From a bacterium (GTDB lineage: Bacteria; Bacillota; Clostridia; Oscillospirales; Oscillospiraceae), in NCBI GenBank assembly GCA_004562395.1, contig SFQY01000017.1, positions 1 to 20,402 of the forward strand: a stretch of 20,402 nucleotides of DNA, given 5' to 3'. A program made the translations under genes and the position numbers. The notes below the pieces were generated by a model. The model was not told the origin of the DNA. It ran no database searches and worked only from the letters and a program-made list of their open reading frames with translations. Below are positions 12,733 through 20,402 of this stretch, piece by piece. Numbering within the stretch: position 1 is the first letter of the stretch; the number at the start of each line of letters is the position of its first letter.

Positions 12733-15700
12733 TTGGGGGCCGCTTCCGTGGAAGACGAAGAGATTCCCGAGCCCGAACTGATTTTCCGGTTCCTTACCCT
12801 GGGCACAGATAATATATGGTACGAGCAGGAAGGCACTGGGGAGAATAGCTTTGTGGATGAACTGCCTATTGACCCTTATTATGTGATCTTCTATGCCAAG
12901 GTATGGAACAGCGAGACCAGCGTGTGGGAATATACGCCCATCCGTGGATCCGATTTAGAATATGACAGCACCCTGCTGACCATCACCACACTGTCTCCCA
13001 ATGAGTGCAGCGGCGACAATTCGGACTATTATGTTGTGATCGACCCCTATGATAATCAGTGGGATAAGAACAGCAGCATCAGCTATACCCTTCCGGATGG
13101 AATGGTCATAGCCATGGGTGTATGGATCGGAAGAAGCTTAGGTGAATTCTATTCCGCCCAGGCGTATAAGAATGAAACCGCTATCATCCACTACAACATC
13201 GATCCTGCTGCGGAGGAAAACGCGGTTTACTACTACTTCCATGATGACGACTACTGGACCCTGGAGTCTATAGAGATCGAACAGGACTACGCACAGTACT
13301 TCACCGTAGAGGAGTGGTCCACCAGCGGCCAGCGGGAGATGAAATTTACCCTGACCCAGGCCGGTGTGGAGAGCAAGAACTGGTGGCACATCCGTCTGTA
13401 CCCCACTGTATCTCATACAGAGACTGATGCGGTTTCAGGGGAGATAATTAAAATCACAGAAAGATGGGTCAATACGGTGTGGATCAATCCTGCCGACACC
13501 GAGACCCATGATTCTTACCTGACCTTCGGCTGGCTGAACAATGACGGCGAGGGCTGGTATGAGCCTGCGGATCGTAATGATAAAGTGGGCGACATCTTCC
13601 GCATGATGCCCGGTCAGGAGATGTATCAGATTTACTATCTGAACTGGTGGGATGCCTCCATCGGTGATTATTCTCAGACCCCCGTCTACGTGCAGCCCTC
13701 CGGGGGAGACCTGACTTTTGAGCAGGTTGGCCAGGATGCCGCGCCCGGTCAGGAAAACGCGGAATTCTTCTACCGAGTCACCACCAATACCTGGGATCAG
13801 GAGATCACGGTGCTGTGCCCCCTCCAGGAAGGCGGCACGGTGGGCGGCGTGACTGTCCTGACGGACCGGAACGAACTGGCTGCCTATCGCTCCATCGTAA
13901 TGAGCAACGATACCTGTGTTACCGCTTCCTTTGCAGTGGATCTGACGGAGGGTGCGGAAAATGAGCTGTATGTAGGATTTGCCAGCGACTACTGGACCCG
14001 CAGCGGTGATTTCTGGGTGGAGGATTTCTGCCAGGATTGGATTTCTCTGGAGGATACAGACAATGCCGATGTGAAGCGGGTCCGCATATCCCAGAGTGCC
14101 ATGGAGGCACTGGGCCGGGGGGAGAGCCTGTGGGTCGACGTCGGTGTGAATGCCAAAGACGAAAATGATGAAGAAATAACCTTCCACTGCAATTTCAGCC
14201 TTGAGCCGGATCTGTCCTCCACGTCTCCCTATCTGACTTTTGGCTGGCTGGATAACTGGGGCGAGGGCTTCTTTGAGCAGGAAGATCACAACTGCGAGGG
14301 TATGAGCATTACCCCCGGTGACACCTTCTTCCTGATTTTCTACCTGAACCACTGGGATGATGCCCAGGGCTGCATGGTGCAGACCCCCGTCCGGGTGCAG
14401 GGCGGCGATCATGTCACCGTCGGCTCCGTCAGCGACATCGCCGAGGGCCAGGAGAACGGCGAATACTTCTGCAGCGTTTCCACCGATGACGATTCCTGGG
14501 ATCAGACCGTGGAAGTCTACTATCTGATGGACGGCACCCGGGTTTCCATGGAATTCCGGTCCGGCCGCGGAGAGCTGGGCTTCTACACCGCCCCCGCGAT
14601 GACCAACGAAAACTGGCACAGCAGCGGCCCCGTGGAGATTGACCCCTTCGAGGAGAACTGCATCTACCTGGGCCTGGACAGGGATGGCTTTACCGTTCAG
14701 AATGTGTTTGTCAATGATGACAGCGCGACAGACTATGTTACCATTACTCAGGTGGAGGGCAACGCCAACCTCTACAAGCTGACTCTGACCGACGCGGGTC
14801 TGAACCGGATGATGAACCAGTATCTGCTGGGCATCTCTCTGGCTGTGGAGATTGTGAATGATGCGGACGAGAACTGGGTGGAGACCTGGTACGCCTACAT
14901 CGACTTCTCCCGTATGCAGCTGCAGAGCGCGGCCTGGATATTCCTTGACGATGAGCCCTATGAACTGTTCGCAAAAGGGGATCAGGTGCTGTGGAATCAC
15001 GGCAGGAAAACCGGTGAACAGGATGAGTGGGGCAACGAGATCTGGGAAAACGAGCTGCTTGACAGCCTGCCCCAGGGCCTGTCCTATGATCTGGCGGCTA
15101 ACAAGCTGACCATGGAAGATTATCATGGTGAATCCATCAACATTTCCTACGACAGCTATGATGAATCCCAGAATACCCATTTCTATAATCTGCCCAACGG
15201 CAATCTGACCGTCGAGCTGATCGGCCAGAACAGCCTCGTTTCCGATGTGAGGGCCGCTGTGAGCTTCAGCGGTGATCTGAACGTCACCTTCACCGGCGAA
15301 GGCTCCCTGCATGTCAAGTCCACCAACAGCCCCGACAATCTGGACTGGGAGGGGCATCCTTTCAGCTATCCTGCCATGCGGGTGGACGGCGGTAGTGTGA
15401 CCTTTGCAGACAGCGTCAATATCACCGTGGAAATCGCCGGCCAGGGCCTGGAAGACTGCTGGGATGAAAACGGTTACCTGGGCAGCCGGACGGCCCATCT
15501 GAATGCGCTGGACGCTTACAATGCGGATATTACCCTGAAGGACAGCGCCACCCTGACCACCCGGGTGCCCCAGGGAGCCAAGAGTAACGGTCCTCTCCTG
15601 GACGAGCCTGACTTCTTTGGGGACAACACCCCCGGCGGCTACAGCGGCATCAATGGCTATAACAGCCTGACGATCCGCGGCGGCACCCTGAATACCTCTG

Positions 15701-18700
15701 ATCTCAAGGTGGATTATGGCTGGGACGAAAGCGGAAAGGTAATTTCCAGCACCTATACCCAGACCGGCGGCACCGTGAATATCGTGGCCCTGGGCTACAA
15801 CAGCCTGACCGATATTTTTGAGTGGAACGAAGAGACGCAGCAGGACGAGTATGTGGACACCGTTCCGCACAGCCACTACGCCGGCCTGGAAGTTCTTTGG
15901 GGCAGCGTCGCCAATATCTCCGGCGGTGAGCTGAATATCACCGTGACCCCCACCGAGGCTGAAATGGCTTCCAGCAGCTATTTCGTCGGCATCGCCGCCC
16001 GGGGTGGCAGTCTGAACATTTCCGGCGGCGAGATCAATTTCACCACCGCGGGCTACGGCTGCGGCCTGGAGATCAACAGCGAGTACAATGAGAACGGCGA
16101 AGTGGCGGCTTCCTCCGACTTCCGTATGACCGGCGGCACCGTGAACATCCACGGCGATGAGAGCTGCATCATTGATGCCATCAACCTGAACGAGGCCGGT
16201 TCCACCGTGGATCTGACCGGCGGCACCATCAATACCTCCTGGACCAACTGCGTCCTGTGCGGCGAGGTGACCATCGACGGGGCTGCTCTGAACGTCAGCA
16301 ATGGGCATATGGAGTTCAACGGCAAGTGTGCCATGAACGGCGGTACCATCGATATCGATGACGGCCTGATCGTCGTCAACAACGCTCTGATGCATAACGG
16401 CGGCGAGATCCGGATCGACAACGACCGGCAAGGCCCCTCCTGGGCATCCCTCGTTGTCCGGGCCTACTACGCGATTTCCAACGATGCCAAGCTGACCATC
16501 CGCCATAATATGTGGCCCTGCGCGGTGGCGGTGGAAGGCTGCTTCCATCAGATGGGCGGCACTGTGGATATCACCCACAACAGCGACTACACGGATTCCC
16601 AGGAAGCCGCGGTGCAGGTTACCACCTACTGGGATGAGGAGAACAACCAGGAGCACACCGGCTCCCTGCTGCTCAATGACGGCGTCTTTAACATCCGCTC
16701 TTTTGACGGCTGCCACAATGTGGGCCTGCGGGTCGATGAAGGAAGCGCGTTCTTCGTCGGCGCCCAGGAGGATGGACACCATCCTGTCCTGAATCTGACC
16801 GAGATGGACATGGAGCTGAACGGCACGTCTGATATCCTGCGGAATGCCGAGGTCAACGTGAACGAGGGCCAGGTCCTCCTGGACCAGCATGCTGTCTTCA
16901 CCATGGACGCAAATGCTGTATTCACCGTTAAGACCACCCAGAGCCTGGAAGGACGGGAAGAGGAAGTATGGTACTTTGCCTTTGACTCTGAGCTTGGCTC
17001 CCATATTTACATGAAGGGCGGCACCCTGACGGTCAACGCCCGCAACTATGATGTGGCCATCCATCCCGGCGGCGATTATACCCAGACCGGCGGTACCGTA
17101 AAAGCCACCTGCACCACGGACGATATGAGCCGGATGAATACCGGCAGCGCCTTTGATTCCAACGGCACCGTGCGCATCGAGGGCGGCACCATGAATCTGG
17201 ATTCCTGGCACACCGCATTCGCCCACAATCCGGAAGAGGGTTCGTCCAGGAAGTTGACCATTTCCGGCGGTATCTTTAACCTCAAAGCGGACTACGGCGG
17301 AATCTGGCTGGTCGGTGAAACCTCCATTTCCGGCGGCGATTTCAACGTTACTGTCAACGGCCTTGAAGGAGAAGCGCTGGATGAAAACGGCGAATCCCTC
17401 GGAAAGTATTTGTCCGCATGGGGTATCTTTATCTATGGCATTGAGAATCCCAATGCGTCCCTGACCATCACCGGCGGCGATTTCGATATTCAGCTGCCCG
17501 TTGATCCCGATGGCTATGAATTTATCAGCAGCAGAGGCATCCTGGCCCAGCAGGCGCCTGTCTCCGTGCAGGGCGGTACGTTCCATATTAATAGCCAGAA
17601 CAGTATTGCTCTGTGGAATGTGAACGCCATGCCCTCCTTCACCCTGGGCGATGATCTTGCGATCTATTCCACCAAAACCGGCGCCAAGCTGGAAATGGTG
17701 ACGTCGCACTGGACGGATGGAGAAGACGAGTGGTATTGCAGCATGCTGGAAGAGGACAATGTGGCAGGCGATCCCATCACCGGAGAGGGTATCGACTATG
17801 CCGGCTGCATCGTCATCGAAACCAAAAAGGCAGGCATCGATCTGACTGCTGACAAGACCACCCTGAAGTTCGGCGAGAAGGCGACCCTGACGGCCACTGT
17901 GTCCAATTGCGACGATCCCAATGTGAAGATCACCTGGACTCTGGGTGCGGGGGATCAGAATTATGTAACCCTGAAGGACAACAAGGACGGCACAGCCACT
18001 GTCACCGCCAAGAAGAATACGACCCTGCGGGAGGTAACCGTCACCGCCACCACCAACCTGGACCAGGTGGAGCCCGCGTCCGTGACCCTGACCGTCATTC
18101 CTGTTGCTGCCAAGGTGAGCATCCTGAATGAAGAGGGTGACGACATTACCGGTACCACCCAGACCCTGTATATGTCCACCGGCGGCGATAACTCCATGAG
18201 CCTCTTTGCGCGGAACACCCCCGAGGAGTCCGTGCAGGCATGGACCTGGAAGTCCTCCAACGCCAAGTATGCCACTGTGGATTCCGACGGCATCGTCACT
18301 GCTGTGACTGCGGGTAAGACCGTGACCATCACGGCCACTGCCACCGATGGCAGCGGCAAGAGCGCTACCGTGAAGATCAAGACCGTCCAGCCCATGGAAG
18401 AAATCCTCATGGAAGAGTACGCGGTCCTGGCCTCCGGCAAGAGCCTGACGCTGAAGGCTGAGGTCTATCCCTCCGATACCACCAACAAGAAGCTGACCTG
18501 GGAGATCCTGGACGGCGGTACCGAGTTCGCCACCATTTCCAGCACCGGCAAGCTGACGGCCAAGAAGGTCGAAGGCATCCAGGAAATCACGGTCCGTGTT
18601 TCCGCTGCGGAGAATCCCAGCGTGTATGCCGACTGCTTGGTTTCCATCCATCCCGCCGTTACCGCTGTGAATATTTACAGCCCCGACGTTACGGATATCG

Positions 18701-20103
18701 AAGGTCCTCTGAACGGCAAGACCATCACCCTGTACATGAGTTCTGATCCTGAGGATGCCCGCAACACCCTGGATCTGGATGCCGAGAACGATCCTGCCGA
18801 CTCCGCTCAGGAGTGGACATGGAAGTCCTCCGCCGTCCAGTATGCTGACGTGGATGAAGAGGGCGTTGTGACCGCTTTGACCCCGGGCAAGACCGTGACC
18901 ATTACGGCCACCGCCAACGACGGTACCGGCAAGAAGGCCACCGTGAAGATCCAGACCGTTCAGCCCATGGAAGAGGTCACTCTGCCTGAAACCGCGGCGG
19001 CGGCAGCGGGCAAGACCATCTCTCTGACGGCGCAGATCTATCCCTCCAACACCACCAACCAAAAGCTGGTCTGGGAGGTTGTCAGCGGCGCGGAATACGC
19101 CTCCGTTTCCGGCGGAAAGGTGAAGGCCGCCAAGACCCTTGACGAAATAAAGACAGTCACGGTCCGTGTCAGCGCTGCCGAGAACGCGGATGTCTATGAC
19201 GAGTGTGAAGTCACCCTGTACCCCACCGCGGTGGACAAGGTGGACATCCAGGATGGCGATGGAAACTCCCTCACCGGCAGCACCGTGTCCATGATTATGG
19301 CAACGGACAGCGATAATACCCTGGATCTGGACACCGTGAGCTTTGCCAAGGATCTGGTTTCTGAGGTTGCTCAGGAAGTGACCTGGAAGTCCTCCGATAC
19401 CAAGTCCGCCACCGTGGACGAAGAGGGTGTGGTTACCGTTCTGGTTCCCGGAAAGACCGTGACCATCACCGCCACTGCCGCCGACGGCAGCGGCAAGAAG
19501 GCTACCGTCAAGATCAAGGGTGTCCAGCCCATGGAAAACCTGACGCTGAAGGAGAATCTGGTGCTGGATGTATATGGCAATCCCATCATCGCCGGCGGTA
19601 AGGCCCTGAAGCTGACGACGGCTGTGGATATCTATCCCTCCAACACCTCCAACCCGAAGCTGACCTGGAGCGTGGCGGATAACGAATACGGCATCACCGT
19701 CAACGCCAGCACCGGCGTCCTGTCGACTCGGGCGGTGACAGAGCATGTGAGCGTGGAAGTCACCGCGGCCGCCCAGGATGGCTCCGGAGTGGATCTGACC
19801 TTCGAGGTCAGCGTCTATCCCGCCACCACCAAGGTGACCCTCGCCAATGGCGGCAGCGATGTGACCGGAAAGACTCTGACTCTGCCGGCAGGCGCCACCG
19901 CCGTTCTGGAGGCTGTGTGTACGCCTGACAACGCGGCAGGGGAGTACACCTGGACATCCTCTGACGCAAAGTCTGCCACCGTGAACGAAGACGGCGAAGT
20001 GACCGGACTGGTTGCCGGCAAGACCGTCACCATCACCTGCACCGCCGCCGACGGCAGCGGAAAGAAGGCCACGGTGAAGTTCAAGATCCTGGCAGCGGAA
20101 TAA
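12616..20103 (+). CDS. Giant multi-domain cell-surface/secreted protein (three ~240-aa repeats, beta-helix, eight Big_2 domains)
   Basis: This is the longest stop-free part (GTG 12616 to TAA) of a 2556-codon gene whose true start is probably 12433. The GTG has AGAGGAG 6 nt upstream, but that sequence also encodes Glu-Glu in the acidic stretch, so restart is uncertain and would give a protein without a signal peptide. Residues below count from 12433. ~38-98: Glu/Pro/Thr-rich linker (EAPTEE repeats). 116-831: three divergent repeats. ~835-1790: beta-helix-like region with about seventeen GG-T/E-x-N/D-I coils. 1802-2556: eight Big_2 Ig-like domains. There is no LPxTG, SLH, dockerin or C-terminal membrane segment, so attachment is unclear. 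Such proteins are usually adhesins or glycan binders in gut Clostridia (family knowledge); no enzyme active site is visible. A strong terminator follows. Confidence 0.88.
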   Translation: MPSEQPTEAPEEETEAPSEETEAPTEESTEAPTEETEPMLGAASVEDEEIPEPELIFRFLTLGTDNIWYEQEGTGENSFVDELPIDPYYVIFYAKVWNSETSVWEYTPIRGSDLEYDSTLLTITTLSPNECSGDNSDYYVVIDPYDNQWDKNSSISYTLPDGMVIAMGVWIGRSLGEFYSAQAYKNETAIIHYNIDPAAEENAVYYYFHDDDYWTLESIEIEQDYAQYFTVEEWSTSGQREMKFTLTQAGVESKNWWHIRLYPTVSHTETDAVSGEIIKITERWVNTVWINPADTETHDSYLTFGWLNNDGEGWYEPADRNDKVGDIFRMMPGQEMYQIYYLNWWDASIGDYSQTPVYVQPSGGDLTFEQVGQDAAPGQENAEFFYRVTTNTWDQEITVLCPLQEGGTVGGVTVLTDRNELAAYRSIVMSNDTCVTASFAVDLTEGAENELYVGFASDYWTRSGDFWVEDFCQDWISLEDTDNADVKRVRISQSAMEALGRGESLWVDVGVNAKDENDEEITFHCNFSLEPDLSSTSPYLTFGWLDNWGEGFFEQEDHNCEGMSITPGDTFFLIFYLNHWDDAQGCMVQTPVRVQGGDHVTVGSVSDIAEGQENGEYFCSVSTDDDSWDQTVEVYYLMDGTRVSMEFRSGRGELGFYTAPAMTNENWHSSGPVEIDPFEENCIYLGLDRDGFTVQNVFVNDDSATDYVTITQVEGNANLYKLTLTDAGLNRMMNQYLLGISLAVEIVNDADENWVETWYAYIDFSRMQLQSAAWIFLDDEPYELFAKGDQVLWNHGRKTGEQDEWGNEIWENELLDSLPQGLSYDLAANKLTMEDYHGESINISYDSYDESQNTHFYNLPNGNLTVELIGQNSLVSDVRAAVSFSGDLNVTFTGEGSLHVKSTNSPDNLDWEGHPFSYPAMRVDGGSVTFADSVNITVEIAGQGLEDCWDENGYLGSRTAHLNALDAYNADITLKDSATLTTRVPQGAKSNGPLLDEPDFFGDNTPGGYSGINGYNSLTIRGGTLNTSDLKVDYGWDESGKVISSTYTQTGGTVNIVALGYNSLTDIFEWNEETQQDEYVDTVPHSHYAGLEVLWGSVANISGGELNITVTPTEAEMASSSYFVGIAARGGSLNISGGEINFTTAGYGCGLEINSEYNENGEVAASSDFRMTGGTVNIHGDESCIIDAINLNEAGSTVDLTGGTINTSWTNCVLCGEVTIDGAALNVSNGHMEFNGKCAMNGGTIDIDDGLIVVNNALMHNGGEIRIDNDRQGPSWASLVVRAYYAISNDAKLTIRHNMWPCAVAVEGCFHQMGGTVDITHNSDYTDSQEAAVQVTTYWDEENNQEHTGSLLLNDGVFNIRSFDGCHNVGLRVDEGSAFFVGAQEDGHHPVLNLTEMDMELNGTSDILRNAEVNVNEGQVLLDQHAVFTMDANAVFTVKTTQSLEGREEEVWYFAFDSELGSHIYMKGGTLTVNARNYDVAIHPGGDYTQTGGTVKATCTTDDMSRMNTGSAFDSNGTVRIEGGTMNLDSWHTAFAHNPEEGSSRKLTISGGIFNLKADYGGIWLVGETSISGGDFNVTVNGLEGEALDENGESLGKYLSAWGIFIYGIENPNASLTITGGDFDIQLPVDPDGYEFISSRGILAQQAPVSVQGGTFHINSQNSIALWNVNAMPSFTLGDDLAIYSTKTGAKLEMVTSHWTDGEDEWYCSMLEEDNVAGDPITGEGIDYAGCIVIETKKAGIDLTADKTTLKFGEKATLTATVSNCDDPNVKITWTLGAGDQNYVTLKDNKDGTATVTAKKNTTLREVTVTATTNLDQVEPASVTLTVIPVAAKVSILNEEGDDITGTTQTLYMSTGGDNSMSLFARNTPEESVQAWTWKSSNAKYATVDSDGIVTAVTAGKTVTITATATDGSGKSATVKIKTVQPMEEILMEEYAVLASGKSLTLKAEVYPSDTTNKKLTWEILDGGTEFATISSTGKLTAKKVEGIQEITVRVSAAENPSVYADCLVSIHPAVTAVNIYSPDVTDIEGPLNGKTITLYMSSDPEDARNTLDLDAENDPADSAQEWTWKSSAVQYADVDEEGVVTALTPGKTVTITATANDGTGKKATVKIQTVQPMEEVTLPETAAAAAGKTISLTAQIYPSNTTNQKLVWEVVSGAEYASVSGGKVKAAKTLDEIKTVTVRVSAAENADVYDECEVTLYPTAVDKVDIQDGDGNSLTGSTVSMIMATDSDNTLDLDTVSFAKDLVSEVAQEVTWKSSDTKSATVDEEGVVTVLVPGKTVTITATAADGSGKKATVKIKGVQPMENLTLKENLVLDVYGNPIIAGGKALKLTTAVDIYPSNTSNPKLTWSVADNEYGITVNASTGVLSTRAVTEHVSVEVTAAAQDGSGVDLTFEVSVYPATTKVTLANGGSDVTGKTLTLPAGATAVLEAVCTPDNAAGEYTWTSSDAKSATVNEDGEVTGLVAGKTVTITCTAADGSGKKATVKFKILAAE
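12778..14925 (+). repeat. Three tandem ~240-residue divergent protein repeats
   Basis: Units start at about 12778, 13516 and 14230 (738 and 714 nt apart). Shared landmarks in order are: an opening strand (FRFLTLG; YLTFGWLNN; YLTFGWLDN); W/F-E-x near +17; a YxIFY strand followed by W (YVIFYAKVW; YQIYYLNWW; FLIFYLNHW); a TP motif (YTP; QTPV; QTPV); a WDQ/WDK motif; an L-x-x-Y segment (LGEFYSA; LAAYRS; LGFYTA); and a late (L/I)(T/S)(Q/D)(A/S)-type motif (TLTQAGVE; ISQSAMEAL; TLTDAGLNR). Units 2 and 3 are closest. I do not recognise a named domain. Confidence 0.7.
15670..17600 (+). repeat. Beta-helix-like coil repeats (GG-T-x-N-I motif)
   Basis: About seventeen coils carry a turn of the form (S/T)GG(T/E/D)(L/V/I/F)(N/D)(I/L/V), e.g. 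RGGTLNT, TGGTVNI, SGGELNI, SGGEINF, TGGTINT, NGGTIDI, MGGTVDI, EGGTMNL, SGGDFNV, TGGDFDI, QGGTFHI. Spacing of roughly 20-60 residues, alternating hydrophobic strands and Asn ladders fit a right-handed parallel beta-helix, as in pectate-lyase-like and Cthe_2159-like carbohydrate-binding proteins. No lyase catalytic motif is evident. Confidence 0.7.
17836..20100 (+). repeat. Eight Big_2-type Ig-like domains, mostly in alternating A/B pairs
   Basis: Approximate units: 17836-18114, 18115-18396, 18397-18666, 18667-18969, 18970-19236, 19237-19533, 19534-19827, 19828-20100. Type A (units 2, 4, 6, 8) carries TWKSS-x-ATVDE-G-VTAL-x-GKTVTITATA-DGSGKKATVKI and, except in the last, ends in VQPM. Type B (3, 5, 7) carries IYPSNTTN-KLTWE. 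So a ~190-aa A+B pair was duplicated, and the protein ends with a lone A domain. The A-type DNA is highly similar between copies (around 18316-18396, 18886-18969, 19447-19533 and 20017-20090). Confidence 0.85.
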
Positions 20104-20117
20104 TTCCCAAACAACAA

Positions 20118-20152
20118 AAACAGGCGCAGACGAAAGTCTGTGCCTGTTTTTT
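20118..20152 (+). terminator. Intrinsic terminator of the giant gene
   Basis: AAACAGGCGCAGAC (20118-20131), GAAA tetraloop, GTCTGTGCCTGTTT (20136-20149): a 14-bp stem with one G-U pair, continuing into TTT. It begins 14 nt after the stop codon. Confidence 0.93.
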
Positions 20153-20199
20153 GAGTGAAAAAGAAAGGAGCAGCATTCAGCAGCGGCAGTGGCTCACGT

Positions 20200-20356
20200 G
20201 TAAATGATCGTTTATGCGGGCAAGGCCCGCGGCTAATGCGTTACGAACTCCGGCGCTGAACTTACGTCCTCTGGGCCCCTCGACCATGGGTGCCGCAATT
20301 TGGTAAATGATCGTTTATGTTTGCACCCACTGTAGGGCGGGGGCTTGCCCCCGCCG
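20200..20356. repeat. Direct 17-bp repeats and two GC palindromes in the 3' intergenic region
   Basis: GTAAATGATCGTTTATG occurs at 20200-20216 and again at 20303-20319. The first copy runs into the palindrome GCGGGC-AAG-GCCCGC (20216-20230). The second is followed by GGCGGGGGC-TT-GCCCCCGCC (20336-20355), framed by GTAG and CCGACG. The latter is a diverged relative of the repeats at 10110-10222. No gene was found from 20104 to the window end. Confidence 0.7.
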
Positions 20357-20402
20357 ACGCACCAATGATTTTGCATATCCGCGTCTAACGCAGCCGAGCA
20401 TG

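Noticed and set aside
13435..19746. A 2103-codon open frame on the minus strand, opposite the giant gene
   Set aside because: Its codons are in exact register with the sense codons, so its stops would need sense TTA, CTA or TCA. These rare Leu/Ser codons are avoided in this gene (CTG, TCC and AGC are used). The antisense translation has no signal peptide or recognisable domain. It is a codon-bias shadow.
18115..20100. DNA repeats in the giant gene as a mobile element or minisatellite
   Set aside because: They are in-frame protein domain repeats (Big_2) with diverged intervening sequence and preserved coding.
20153..20402. A gene or RNA gene in the last 250 bases
   Set aside because: No reading frame with a ribosome site and no tRNA-like fold was found; only repeats.

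Overview
The window looks like a chromosomal segment of a Gram-positive gut-type member of the Clostridia, most likely Oscillospirales. The grounds are: moderately GC-rich genes with strong AGGAG-type ribosome binding sites; promoters with TGC-extended -10 boxes; a free-standing ProXp-ala (PrdX-type) deacylase; an Lsa/CplR-type ABC-F protein behind an attenuator; a giant secreted protein with Big_2 domains; and GC-rich palindromic intergenic repeats of a kind I recall from gut Clostridia. This is inference from gene content; no 16S or other phylogenetic marker is present.

Layout. 1-382: 3' end of a malic enzyme. 463-1806 (-): an enolase-superfamily sugar-acid dehydratase/racemase-like enzyme, divergent from an AraC-type regulator (2013-2915, +) that probably controls it. 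3045-4499 (+): a membrane-anchored CapA-like protein. 4582-7497 (-): a four-gene operon, in transcription order a SpoU/TrmH RNA 2'-O-methyltransferase, a ProXp-ala tRNA deacylase, an unrecognised 362-aa protein with an internal duplication, and an AAC(6')-like GNAT. 7498-7916: an intergenic region with overlapping divergent promoters and the leader of the next gene. 7917-10048 (+): an ABC-F ribosome-protection protein translationally coupled to a DJ-1/PfpI-like protein that lacks the catalytic cysteine. 10325-11698 (-): a MATE efflux protein. 11699-12432: intergenic sequence with two inverted copies of a hairpin repeat and the promoter of the last gene. 12433-20103 (+): a 2556-codon secreted protein gene (signal peptide, acidic Glu/Pro/Thr stretch, three ~240-aa repeats, beta-helix region, eight Big_2 domains). 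An in-frame TAG at codon 37 separates the signal peptide from the rest. 20104-20402: terminator and palindromic repeats.

How the genes fit together. The 4.6-11.7 kb region groups genes for translation quality and drug tolerance: rRNA/tRNA methylation, mischarged-tRNA editing, aminoglycoside-type acetylation, ribosome protection and efflux. Its centre is a leader at 7683-7916 whose parts can be read directly. It has a 6-codon uORF (MRTVSC), an intrinsic terminator just before the ABC-F gene, a 9-bp antiterminator that takes over the terminator's 3' arm, and an 11-bp long-range helix over the uORF start region. Together these suggest antibiotic-sensing transcription attenuation.

The two observations most worth a second look are this leader and the amber codon that cuts the signal peptide off an otherwise intact 7.5-kb reading frame.
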